Assembly: GCF_004795015.1 (NCBI RefSeq)
Contig: NZ_SSBI01000043.1
Span: forward strand, 1-64,000
Origin: Streptomyces sp. A1277
Lineage (GTDB): Bacteria; Actinomycetota; Actinomycetes; Streptomycetales; Streptomycetaceae
Length of the DNA stretch: 64,000 bases
Reading direction: 5' to 3'
Positions 16,662-24,136 of the stretch are shown here, in pieces (the first letter of the stretch is position 1; the number at the start of each line of letters is the position of its first letter). The translations under genes were made by a program, and so were the position numbers. The notes beneath the pieces were generated by a model that did no database searches, was not told where the DNA came from, and worked only from the letters and a program-made list of their open reading frames with translations.

Positions 16662-17666
16662 TCAGCGACGGGCGGAGAGCGGCAGCCCGTGGCCGGCGGG
16701 GGCCGGTTTCGCGGCGGCCGACGTGGGCGGCGGGGAGGACTTCGCGGAGCGGACGGGTGAGGCCGGGTCGAGCCCGCTGCCCAGCGCGCGGGCGAACAGG
16801 GAACCGGCCCCACCGGGGCGTATCAGCGCGGGCGCTGACACGTCGGAGTGGAGGGAGAGCCCGAACGAGCTCCCCGTCAGCCGACCGGTGGCGAGAAGCG
16901 AGGGGGCCGAGGTGAAAGCGGGGGGCGCCGTGTTCACCGCGGGGGAGACCGGGCGGTCGCCCTGGCCCGCCGAGGCGAGCGTGCCCTGCCCCGAGCCGCC
17001 CCGGCGGCCGGCCGCGGCACCGGTCCCGGCGCGGGCGCCGGTGTCGATCGGGGTCACGGTGTTGCCGGAACCCCCGGCGCGGGTGGGGGCATCGGAGCCG
17101 GAACTCGTCGGCAGGGCGCCGCCGAGCGCGATGGCGGCCAGCGAGACGGCACTCGCGGCGGCGAAGGCGAACCTGCGGCCCCGCCAGGGCGAGCGGTCGG
17201 CCTCGCGGCCCACCTCGTGGATGCGGAAGACGGAGCCGGCCGGCCCCGCGGGGAGCGCGGCGCCTGAGCCGTGCACGGTCGGGAGGTAGCCGAAGCCGTC
17301 CAGGGGGCCGCCGCCCGGGGTGAGGTCGGCGCGGCCGTTCGCGGGGCGCCTTCCGGGCGCCGGTCCGTCACCGAATCGCCCGGAACCGCCCATGGGTCTT
17401 CCCTGGCGGTCGTCGTCACCACCCGGTGGGCCGCCCGGGAGGCCCTGGAGGCGGGCCAGGAACCCTTCGGAGGGCGAGGGAGGGGCCGCCTGCGCGAAGA
17501 CGTCCTTCAGGCGGCGCTGGGCGGCCGCCTCGGCCTTGCACCGGGGACAGGTCGCGAGGTGGGCGAGCACCCGGTCGCGGGCGTCGTGTTTGAGCTCGCC
17601 GTCGACGAGCGCGGCGAGGCGGTCCCCCAGGTGTTGTTCCGCGGGGGTCGGATCTGTGCCACTCAC
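16662..17666 (-). CDS. Membrane anti-sigma factor with zinc-binding domain (RseA-like)
   Basis: The N-terminus of this 334-residue protein carries a zf-HC2 zinc anti-sigma motif: His36, Cys40, Cys43 in HLATCPRC. This is followed by a Gly/Pro-rich linker, one membrane helix (FAFAAASAVSLAAIALGGAL) and a Ser/Gly-rich extracytoplasmic region. Its start overlaps the ECF sigma stop by 4 bp (ATGA), so the two are translationally coupled. It should bind and inhibit that sigma factor, releasing it upon envelope or redox stress. The signal sensed is unknown. Confidence 0.88.
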   Translation of the reverse strand: MSGTDPTPAEQHLGDRLAALVDGELKHDARDRVLAHLATCPRCKAEAAAQRRLKDVFAQAAPPSPSEGFLARLQGLPGGPPGGDDDRQGRPMGGSGRFGDGPAPGRRPANGRADLTPGGGPLDGFGYLPTVHGSGAALPAGPAGSVFRIHEVGREADRSPWRGRRFAFAAASAVSLAAIALGGALPTSSGSDAPTRAGGSGNTVTPIDTGARAGTGAAAGRRGGSGQGTLASAGQGDRPVSPAVNTAPPAFTSAPSLLATGRLTGSSFGLSLHSDVSAPALIRPGGAGSLFARALGSGLDPASPVRSAKSSPPPTSAAAKPAPAGHGLPLSARR

Positions 17667-18424
17667 GCCGTGCCGCCCTCCCCCGCCAGGAGGGCACCCG
17701 CCAGCGAACGCTGCTCGGCGCGTGCCTCGGGCGAACGGTGCCGCAGCGCCTTGCGCAGGTGCGAACGCCCGCGGTGGATGCGGCTGCGCACCGTACCGAG
17801 CTTCACGCCGAGCGTCGCGGCGATCTCCTCGTACGACAGTCCCTCGATGTCACAGAGCACGACGGCGGCCCGGAACTCGGGCGCGAGGGTGTCCAGCGCC
17901 TGCTGGACGTCCGCGTCGAAGTGGGTGTCGTTGAACACCTGCTGGGGGGAGGGCTCGCGGCTGGGCAGGCGCTCGGCCGCGTCGTCCCCGAGGGAGTCGA
18001 AGCGGATGCGCTGCTTGCGGCGGACCATGTCCAGGAAGAGGTTGGTCGTGATGCGGTGCAGCCAGCCCTCGAAGGTGCCGGGCGTGTACGTCGACAGCGA
18101 ACGGAAGACACGGACGAAGACCTCCTGCGTGAGGTCCTCGGCGTCGTGCTGGTTTCCCGTCAGTCGGTAGGCAAGGCGGTAGACGCGACCGCTGTGCGTG
18201 CTGACGATCTCTTCCCATGTGGGCGGGGTCCACGCCTGGGATTCCGCATCTGAGGCGAAGGTCGCGGTCGGTGCGGAGTCGTTGGAAGAACGGTCAGCGA
18301 TGTCGGTCACGGATTTCGGCTCACCCGCCGACCTGAGAAAGCGCCGCAGCACTCCTCCCCGATCCACAGGCGCAGCCGCACCTCCCCTGTCGGCTCTGGT
18401 GGTGTCCAGTGGAGCCCCTACCAT
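17663..18424 (-). CDS. sigE: ECF-type RNA polymerase sigma factor (SigE-like)
   Basis: A 253-residue sigma-70 group 4 protein. Region 2 is in FVRVFRSLSTYTPGTFEGWLHRITTNLFLDMVRRK, and region 4 is in LSYEEIAATLGVKLGTVRSRIHRGR. An unusually long N-terminal extension of about 80 residues precedes region 2. ATG 18424 is preceded by GAGGTGG; the open frame further upstream lacks a site. Gene order sigma, anti-sigma, HtrA, TatB, with a methyltransferase divergent, matches mycobacterial sigE-rseA-htrA-tatB. It differs from the S. coelicolor gene named sigE (cell-wall stress), so the symbol reflects the mycobacterial parallel. Confidence 0.9.
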   Translation of the reverse strand: MVGAPLDTTRADRGGAAAPVDRGGVLRRFLRSAGEPKSVTDIADRSSNDSAPTATFASDAESQAWTPPTWEEIVSTHSGRVYRLAYRLTGNQHDAEDLTQEVFVRVFRSLSTYTPGTFEGWLHRITTNLFLDMVRRKQRIRFDSLGDDAAERLPSREPSPQQVFNDTHFDADVQQALDTLAPEFRAAVVLCDIEGLSYEEIAATLGVKLGTVRSRIHRGRSHLRKALRHRSPEARAEQRSLAGALLAGEGGTA

Positions 18425-18551
18425 AGCCACCTCGCCCGTTAGCTCCGGATAAGCCTTTTTCCAGCTGGGGCCGGGGATCTCCCCGGAACCACGCCCGCGC
18501 ACCGGACCCGATCGGCGGGCCTGATCCACGGGCTTTCCCCCGCGCTTACAC

Positions 18552-18577
18552 AACGCCCGGTCCCATCTGCGGGTTCC
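18552..18577 (-). promoter_or_regulatory. ECF-type autoregulatory promoter of the sigma gene
   Basis: On the minus strand GGAAC (18577-18573) and CGTT (18555-18552) are separated by 17 bp, the classic ECF -35/-10 pair. Transcription would start near 18545, giving a leader of about 120 nt before the sigma-factor ATG at 18424. The match suggests that the sigma factor activates its own operon. Confidence 0.6.
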
Positions 18578-18601
18578 CGGGTCCAGCGGATACAGTCACC
18601 G

Positions 18602-19267
18602 TTGCGCCAACTAAGGGGACAGGAGAGGGTCATTACCGCCAACCGGCAGACGAGCTGGGCGTTCGCCGACGCCTTTGTCGCCGAGGACGAAGCACTGCGC
18701 TGGGCCCGGGACCGGGCCCGCGAGGCAGGGCTCCGCTCGGTGTCGCCAGGCACCGGCGCAGCGCTGCGCCTGCTCGCTGCCACGACCGACGCCAAGGCCG
18801 TGGCGGAAATCGGCACCGGCACCGGCGTGTCCGGCATCTATCTGCTGCACGGGATGCGGCCGGACGGGGTGCTGACCACCGTCGACCCGGAGCCCGAGCG
18901 CCAGCAGTTCGCCCGTGAGGCATTCCGGGCGGCGGGCTTCGCGGCCAACCGGTCCCGCTTCATCCCCGGCCGGGCGCTCGACGTACTCCCCCGTCTCGCG
19001 GACGGCGGCTACGACCTCGTGTTCTGCGACGGCGACCGGATGGAGAGCCTGGACTGCCTCGCTGAATCGTTGCGCCTGCTGCGACCTGGGGGCCTGGTCT
19101 GCTTCGAGGGCGTCTTCGCGGACGGCCGCACGGTCGACTCCGCCGCCCAGCCCGCGGAGGTGCTGCGGCTGCGCGAGCTGCTGCGCGCGGTCCGCGAGAG
19201 CCAGGAGCTGATGGCGACCCTGCTGCCGGTGGGCGACGGCCTGCTCTGCGCGGTCCGCCGCGGCTGA
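18602..19267 (+). CDS. SAM-dependent O-methyltransferase
   Basis: The protein is about 211-221 residues long with class I methyltransferase motif I, VAEIGTGTGVSGIYLL, then TTVDPEP, DLVFCDGD and LRLLRPGGLVCFEGV. It belongs to the O-methyltransferase family 3 type (COMT-like); the substrate is unknown. Start choice is unclear. TTG 18602 has no ribosome site. An ATT at 18632 sits 2 nt after GGAGAGGG (18622-18629) and would give ITANRQTSWAF as the N-terminus. TACAGT at 18591-18596 is a candidate -10. The gene is divergent from the ECF sigma gene, as Rv1220c is in mycobacteria. Confidence 0.85.
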   Translation: MRQLRGQERVITANRQTSWAFADAFVAEDEALRWARDRAREAGLRSVSPGTGAALRLLAATTDAKAVAEIGTGTGVSGIYLLHGMRPDGVLTTVDPEPERQQFAREAFRAAGFAANRSRFIPGRALDVLPRLADGGYDLVFCDGDRMESLDCLAESLRLLRPGGLVCFEGVFADGRTVDSAAQPAEVLRLRELLRAVRESQELMATLLPVGDGLLCAVRRG

Positions 19268-19312
19268 GCCGTACGCGCGCCTTCCGGCGGCGGCCGGCCC
19301 CCGGACGCACTA

Positions 19313-19343
19313 CTGCCCCGGCACGGGAACCATGCCGGGGCAG
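19313..19343. terminator. Bidirectional terminator
   Basis: Arms CTGCCCCGGCA (19313-19323) and TGCCGGGGCAG (19333-19343) pair perfectly around a 9-nt loop. It lies between the convergent methyltransferase and DUF3117 genes. Confidence 0.8.
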
Positions 19344-19365
19344 TGTGAAGTGTGGGCGCCTCTGC

Positions 19366-19533
19366 TCAGCCGACGACCTTCTTGAGGGCGTCGCCGAGGG
19401 CATCGGCCTCGTCCGGAGTCAGCTCCACGACAAGCCGACCGCCGCCTTCGAGCGGAACGCGCATGACGATGCCCCGCCCCTCCTTTGTCACCTCGAGCGG
19501 GCCGTCGCCCGTCCGCGGCTTCATGGCCGCCAT
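19366..19533 (-). CDS. DUF3117 small protein (55 aa)
   Basis: The minus-strand frame from ATG 19533 to TGA at 19366-19368 encodes MAAMKPRTGDGPLEVTKEGR and continues GIVMRVPLEGGGRLVVELTP, DEADALGDALKKVVG. This is the actinobacterial DUF3117 signature; function is unknown. The mycobacterial counterpart Rv1211 also lies beside the tag gene. It is a soluble beta-rich protein with no cysteines. It is short enough to be missed by length-filtered gene callers. Confidence 0.88.
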   Translation of the reverse strand: MAAMKPRTGDGPLEVTKEGRGIVMRVPLEGGGRLVVELTPDEADALGDALKKVVG

Positions 19534-19846
19534 GCTCGTTCCCCTTCCTGAAACCAGCTCATCGCAACCGGCGGCCCCATGACAGGCGCTGCCTCACCGG
19601 CATCGAACACAGTGCTTCCAGGTCATTATCCCGCATCACCGACCCCGATGACCAACGTCGCTCTGCATCGCTTGCGCAACGCGCTCACTCAAAACCACCC
19701 AATTCGGCGATCCGACTGCGATACTCCGGCCCCCGCACCCCCTCTCCGGCACCGAATTATTTGACGCAGGTCACATGTGCGCACCGAGCGAAGTCGGCCA
19801 TGCTTGCGGGGACAGGCTGGTGAACGACACGCAAAGGGGACCACCC
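19534..19846. other. Intergenic stretch before the enoyl-CoA hydratase gene
   Basis: This 313-bp spacer separates the divergent DUF3117 and enoyl-CoA hydratase genes and should hold both promoters. A TTGACG at 19761-19766 and a CACATGTG palindrome at 19773-19780 are visible, but I find no convincing -10 at standard spacing. No additional gene is supported. Confidence 0.5.
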
Positions 19847-20659
19847 ATGGCCGATCACGACGACGCGGTGCTCTACGACATCAGTGACGGGCTCGCGACG
19901 ATCACGATCAACCGCCCCGATGCGATGAACGCCATGAACACCGCGGCCAAGGTCGCGCTGCGCGACGCCCTGCGGTCGGCCGCCGCCGACACCGGCGTAC
20001 GGGCCGTGCTGCTCACCGCGGCAGGCGGGCGGGCATTCTGCGTCGGCCAGGACCTCAAGGAGCACCTGACCAAGCTCGCCGAGGCCCAGGCGTCGGGCGG
20101 CGGCAACGCGCTCAGCACGGTGCAGGAGCACTACAACCCGATCGTGCGGGCCCTGACCGAGATGCCGAAGCCGGTCGTGGCCGGGATCAACGGCGCCGCC
20201 GCGGGCGCGGGCTTCGGCTTCGCGCTCGCCTGCGACTACCGGGTGGCCGCCGACACCGCCTCGTTCAACACCTCGTTCGCCGGGGTGGCCCTGACCGCCG
20301 ACTCGGGCGTCTCCTGGACGCTGCCCCGGCTCATCGGCCACAGCCGCGCCGCCGACCTGCTGCTCTTCCCGCGCTCCATCTCGGCGCAGGACGCCCACGA
20401 GCTCGGCATCGTCAACAAGGTGGTGCCCGCAGCCGATCTCGCCGCCGAGGCGGCCGCCGTGGCCCGCGCCCTGGCCGACGGGCCGACCGTGGCGTACGCG
20501 GCGCTCAAGGCGTCGCTCGCCTTCGGGGCCGGGCACACCCTGCTCCAGGCGCTGGAGAAGGAGGACGAGCTCCAGACGAAGGCGGGCGCCTCCGAGGACC
20601 ACGCCATCGCGGTGCGGGCCTTCCTCGCCAAGGAGAAGCCGAAGTACCTCGGGCGGTAG
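19847..20659 (+). CDS. Enoyl-CoA hydratase/isomerase family protein
   Basis: A 270-residue crotonase-fold protein. The oxyanion-hole segments are GGRAFCVGQDLKEH and INGAAAGAGFGFALACDYRVA, and the CoA-binding ITINRPDAMNAMN lies near the N-terminus. The Asp/Glu-rich second motif fits the PaaG-like (epoxyphenylacetyl-CoA isomerase) branch more than FadB-type hydratases, but substrate cannot be fixed. Cytosolic. ATG 19847 follows AAGGGGA at 19834-19840; the in-frame upstream extension from 19775 lacks a site. Confidence 0.88.
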   Translation: MADHDDAVLYDISDGLATITINRPDAMNAMNTAAKVALRDALRSAAADTGVRAVLLTAAGGRAFCVGQDLKEHLTKLAEAQASGGGNALSTVQEHYNPIVRALTEMPKPVVAGINGAAAGAGFGFALACDYRVAADTASFNTSFAGVALTADSGVSWTLPRLIGHSRAADLLLFPRSISAQDAHELGIVNKVVPAADLAAEAAAVARALADGPTVAYAALKASLAFGAGHTLLQALEKEDELQTKAGASEDHAIAVRAFLAKEKPKYLGR

Positions 20660-20680
20660 GCGGCGGACCCGTCCCCCCTG

Positions 20681-21268
20681 CTACGCGGGGGTGGGGCGGG
20701 AGACGCAGTCGGCGAGGTGGTCGTCGACCAGGCCGCACGCCTGCATCAGGGCATAGGCCGTGGTCGGCCCGACGAACCGCAGCCCCCGCTTCTTCAGCTC
20801 CTTCGCCAGCGCCGTGGACTCGGAGGTGACCGCCGGCACGTCCCCGATGGTCTTCGGGGCCGGCCGGCCCACCGGGTCGGGGGCGTACGACCAGATCAGC
20901 CCGTCCAGCTCACCGGCCCGCCACCCGGCCAGCGTCCGGGCGTTGGCCATGGTCGCGTCGATCTTCGCGCGGTTGCGGATGATGCCCTCGTCGGCCAGCA
21001 GCCGCTCCCGGTCCGCGTCCGTGAACGCCGCCACCGCGGGGATGCTGAACCCGGCGAACGCGGTGCGGAAGCCCTGCCTGCGGCGCAGGATCGTCAGCCA
21101 GGAGAGCCCGGACTGGAAGGCTTCCAGGCACAGCCGCTCGAACAGGGCGTCGTCGCCGCGGACCGGGCGGCCCCACTCGGTGTCGTGGTACCAGAGGTAG
21201 TCCTCGGTGGACAGGCCCCAGGGGCAGCGCAGTCCGCCGTCCGCCGCCGCGACGGCGCCGCCGGTCAT
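20681..21268 (-). CDS. tag: DNA-3-methyladenine glycosylase I
   Basis: The 195-residue protein starts MTGGAVAAADGGLRCPWG and has the Tag signature: Cys15, WYHDTEWGRPVRGDD with the zinc His, the LTILRRRQGFRTAF segment, and FVGPTTAYALMQACGLVDDH with C-terminal His/Cys zinc ligands. It excises 3-methyladenine from alkylated DNA, starting base-excision repair. ATG 21268 overlaps the stop of the DivIVA-like gene by 4 bp, so the two are coupled. The same pair, tag and a DivIVA-like gene, occurs in mycobacteria (Rv1210/Rv1209). Confidence 0.92.
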   Translation of the reverse strand: MTGGAVAAADGGLRCPWGLSTEDYLWYHDTEWGRPVRGDDALFERLCLEAFQSGLSWLTILRRRQGFRTAFAGFSIPAVAAFTDADRERLLADEGIIRNRAKIDATMANARTLAGWRAGELDGLIWSYAPDPVGRPAPKTIGDVPAVTSESTALAKELKKRGLRFVGPTTAYALMQACGLVDDHLADCVSRPTPA

Positions 21269-21843
21269 CGGCCGGTCTCCTCGTCGGGGCGGGCGGTGCC
21301 GTCCTCCGCCGGGGGCTGCTGGGCGGTTTCCGCCGGGGACTGCCAGGTGGTCTCCGCCGGGTCCGGTCGGGCCGTTTCCGCCGGGGACTGCCAGGTGGTC
21401 TCCGCCGGGTCCGGTCGGGCCGTTTCCGCCGGGGACTGCCAGGTGGTCTCCGCCGGGGTCTGCCAGGCGGTCTCCTCGGGGGTCTGTCGGGTCCGGTCCG
21501 GCCCGTCCTGCGCCTCTTTGAGCAGGTCGGGGCGGCCGGGCCGGGTGGCCTGCGCGCCGGCGAGCGCCGCCTCCAGCTCCGCGATCCGCGCGTCCCGCTC
21601 GGCGAGCTCGGCGCCGAGCCGGCCCAGCGCGTCGTCCACGTCGGCCATCCGGTAGCCCCGGGCGGCCACGGGCAGCCGCAGCGCCTCGACGTCCGCCCGG
21701 CCGACCGGGCGCGCGGCGGGCAGCGGGTCCGTCAGCTGCTCGGGCGCCACGTCCTGCAGGATGGCGCCCCTGCCTCCACCGACCACCGCGAGGGTGACCG
21801 CGGCAACCACCACCACCATCGCCAGCAGCAAGAACCAGAACAC
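21265..21843 (-). CDS. DivIVA-domain membrane protein with octapeptide-repeat tail
   Basis: The 192-residue product opens with a membrane helix, VFWFLLLAMVVVVAAVTLAVVGGG. A DivIVA-type domain follows (LRLPVAARGYRMADVDDALGRLGAELAERDARIAELEAAL), with the typical GYRMxxVDxxL motif and coiled coil. The C-terminal third is a low-complexity array of octapeptide repeats (21295-21486). The GTG start at 21843 has GGGGAG upstream and the frame before it is poor. Mycobacterial homologue Rv1209 is a neighbour of folP2 and tag. A role in polar growth or envelope organisation is inferred from the domain. Confidence 0.8.
   Translation of the reverse strand: MFWFLLLAMVVVVAAVTLAVVGGGRGAILQDVAPEQLTDPLPAARPVGRADVEALRLPVAARGYRMADVDDALGRLGAELAERDARIAELEAALAGAQATRPGRPDLLKEAQDGPDRTRQTPEETAWQTPAETTWQSPAETARPDPAETTWQSPAETARPDPAETTWQSPAETAQQPPAEDGTARPDEETGR
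21295..21486. repeat. Eight tandem octapeptide-coding 24-bp units
   Basis: Reading the minus strand, eight consecutive eight-residue units follow the pattern x-x-P-A-E-T-[AT]-[WRQ]. Examples are QTPAETTW, QSPAETAR and PDPAETTW. The last unit (QPPAEDGT) is degenerate. A 48-bp higher-order period (two units) is nearly identical between 21327 and about 21459. Confidence 0.9.
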
Positions 21844-21964
21844 GCGTATCTCCCCGGGAGCGGAATTCGTCCGGGTCCGATCGTGCCATGAGCCACTGAC
21901 AGTTAGGGTCGGCAGTTGGCCTCGGCAGGTCATCTGCCGGGCGGATTCACAGAGAGGGACACGG

Positions 21965-22837
21965 ATGGCAAGCGGTGCGCTCCGGCTGGGGCGGCGCGAA
22001 TTCGGTGCGCACGAGCCGGTGATCATGGCGATCGTGAACCGCACCCCGGACTCCTTCTACGACCGGGGCGCCACCTTCCAGGACGAGCCCGCGCTCGCCC
22101 GGGTCGAGCAGGCCGTGGCCGACGGCGCGGCGATCATCGACATCGGCGGGGTCAAGGCCGGACCCGGCGAGGAGGTCACCGCCGAGGAGGAGGCCCGCCG
22201 CACGGTGGGCTTCGTCGCCGAGGTGCGCCGCCGTCACCGGGACGTGGTGATCAGCGTCGACACCTGGCGCCACGACGTCGGCGAGGCGGTCTGCGAGGCC
22301 GGGGCGGATCTGCTGAACGACGCCTGGGGCGGGGTGGACCCGAAGCTGGCGGAGGTCGCCGCGCGGTACGGGGCGGGGCTCGTCTGCACGCACGCCGGCG
22401 GCGCGGAGCCGCGGACCCGGCCGCACCGGGTGGGGTACGAGGACGTGATGGCCGACATCCTGCGGGTCACCGTGGGGCTGGCCGAGCGGGCCGTGGAGCT
22501 CGGCGTCCGGCCGGACGGGATCATGATCGACCCCGGCCACGACTTCGGTAAGAACACCCGCCACTCGCTGGAGGCCACGCGCCGGCTCGGCGAGATGGCG
22601 GAGACGGGGTGGCCGGTGCTGGTCTCGCTCTCCAACAAGGACTTCGTGGGCGAGACGCTGGACCGGCCGGTGAAGGAGCGGCTGCTCGGGACGCTGGCGA
22701 CGACCGCGGTGTCCGCGTGGTTGGGGGCGCGGGTGTACCGGGTGCATGAGGTGGGCGAGACGCGGGATGTGCTGGACATGGTGGCGTCCATCGCGGGGTG
22801 GCGGGGGCCGGCGGCTGCGCGGAGGGGGCTGGCGTAG
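21965..22837 (+). CDS. FolP2-like dihydropteroate synthase homologue
   Basis: A 290-residue TIM-barrel protein with pterin-binding-family motifs: MAIVNRTPDSFYDRG, DIGGVKAGPGEE, IMIDPGHDFGKN, VLVSLSNKDFVGE and VYRVHEVGETRDV. The pABA/sulfonamide loop of true DHPS (STRPG after DIGGE) is replaced here by VKAGPG, as in mycobacterial FolP2, which lacks DHPS activity. I therefore call it a homologue rather than the housekeeping enzyme. ATG 21965 has GAGAGGGA nearby. It is divergent from the DivIVA-like gene. Confidence 0.85.
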   Translation: MASGALRLGRREFGAHEPVIMAIVNRTPDSFYDRGATFQDEPALARVEQAVADGAAIIDIGGVKAGPGEEVTAEEEARRTVGFVAEVRRRHRDVVISVDTWRHDVGEAVCEAGADLLNDAWGGVDPKLAEVAARYGAGLVCTHAGGAEPRTRPHRVGYEDVMADILRVTVGLAERAVELGVRPDGIMIDPGHDFGKNTRHSLEATRRLGEMAETGWPVLVSLSNKDFVGETLDRPVKERLLGTLATTAVSAWLGARVYRVHEVGETRDVLDMVASIAGWRGPAAARRGLA

Positions 22838-22852
22838 GGGGGCGGGCGTCGC

Positions 22853-22932
22853 GCCTGCGGCGGGGGGCGCCTGCGGGTGGGGGCCCCTGCGGGTGGGGGC
22901 GCCTGCGGGTGGGGGCGCCTGCGGCGGGCCTG
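22853..22932. repeat. Five tandem 16-bp GC-rich units
   Basis: 16-bp units of the type GCCTGCGGGTGGGGGC run from 22853 to 22932. The inner three differ by one base; the first and last are degenerate. They begin 16 bp after the folP2-like stop codon. Confidence 0.85.
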
Positions 22933-22964
22933 TTCCCCTACCCGCCCCTTCCCGAAACCGGGGC

Positions 22965-23220
22965 GCCGCCCCGGACCCCGCTCCTCAAGCGCCGGAGGGG
23001 CTGGGGTTTTCGGAGCGCCGCCCCGGGCTCCGCGCCTCAAGCGCCGGAGCGGCTGGGTGGTGGGGCTCCGCCCCGGACCCCGCTCCTCAAGCGCCGGAGG
23101 GGCTGGGGTTTTCGGAGCGCCGCCCCGGACCCCGCGCCTCGAACGCCGACGGGGCTGGGGTCTTCGGGGGCCGCCCCGGGCCCCGCGCCTCAAGCGGCGG
23201 AGCGGCTGCGGCCTTCGGAG
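22965..23220. repeat. Five tandem approximately 51-bp intergenic repeats
   Basis: Five copies start near 22965, 23017, 23067, 23119 and 23170. Their shared core is GCCGCCCCGGACCCCGC, then CTCAAGCGCCGGAGGGGCTG (variants in each copy). Such GC-rich intergenic repeats with dyad potential recur across Streptomyces chromosomes. They occupy the 404-bp gene-free stretch between the folP2-like gene and the LOG-family gene; no ORF there is credible. Confidence 0.85.
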
Positions 23221-23241
23221 CCCGGGCCCGGGCTCCCGGGC

Positions 23242-24027
23242 TCAGCGGCCGACCTCCTTCGTGACCAGGGCCACCGCCTCGTCCACGTCGTCCGTCACGT
23301 GGAACAGCAGGAGGTCCTTCGCCGATGCCTTGCCCTGGGCCACCACCGTGTCCCGCAGCCAGTCCACCAGGCCGCCCCAGTAGGCCGTGCCGAAGAGGAC
23401 GATCGGGAAGCGGGTGACCTTGCCGGTCTGGACGAGGGTCAGCGCCTCGAAGAGTTCGTCCAGGGTGCCGAGGCCGCCGGGCAGGACGACGAAGCCCTGG
23501 GCGTACTTCACGAACATCGTCTTGCGGACGAAGAAGTAGCGGAAGTTGACGCCGATGTCGACGTGCGGGTTGAGGCCCGACTCGAAGGGCAGCTCGATGC
23601 CGAGGCCGACCGAGACGCCCTTCGCCTCGCGAGCGCCCTTGTTCGCCGCCTCCATAGCTCCCGGGCCGCCCCCGGTGATCACCGCGAAGCCCGCGTCGAC
23701 CAGCGCCCGACCGATCCGTACGCCCGCCTCGTACTCCGGCGCTCCGGCCGGGGTGCGGGCCGAGCCGAAGACGCTGATGGCGCTCGGCAGTTCGGCGAGC
23801 GCGCCGAAGCCCTCGACGAACTCCGACTGGATGCGCATGACCCGCCACGGGTCGGTGTGCACCCACTCGGAGTCGTCCTCGGAGTCCAGCAGCCGCTGAT
23901 CGGTCGTGCCGGGCTGTACCTGGTCCCTGCGGCGCAGCACCGGGCCGAGGCGCTGCTCCTCGGGCCGTACCGCGCCCTCGGGGACCTCCGCACCTTCGGG
24001 AATGCGCGCATCCTCGGGGTTGCCCAT
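23242..24027 (-). CDS. LOG-family (TIGR00730) Rossmann-fold protein
   Basis: The 261-residue protein has the hallmarks of this family: ISVFGSARTPAG near residue 80, ITGGGPGAMEAANKGA, and VVLPGGLGTLDELFEALTL, the PGGxGTxxE nucleotide-binding motif. Family members are cytokinin-activating phosphoribohydrolases or nucleotide 5'-monophosphate N-glycosidases. The bacterial physiological substrate is uncertain. The mycobacterial homologue Rv1205 also sits between folP2 and the dap genes. Start ATG 24027. Confidence 0.9.
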   Translation of the reverse strand: MGNPEDARIPEGAEVPEGAVRPEEQRLGPVLRRRDQVQPGTTDQRLLDSEDDSEWVHTDPWRVMRIQSEFVEGFGALAELPSAISVFGSARTPAGAPEYEAGVRIGRALVDAGFAVITGGGPGAMEAANKGAREAKGVSVGLGIELPFESGLNPHVDIGVNFRYFFVRKTMFVKYAQGFVVLPGGLGTLDELFEALTLVQTGKVTRFPIVLFGTAYWGGLVDWLRDTVVAQGKASAKDLLLFHVTDDVDEAVALVTKEVGR

Positions 24028-24136
24028 GACCTGCTCCCTCCGCCGACGTCGGAGGCGTCCTGCGACGCCTCCGTCTCACGCCAGCGTAGATCGCCGCGGG
24101 TTACGGAAAGGGGAATGCGCGAGGTCAGGTCGTGGG

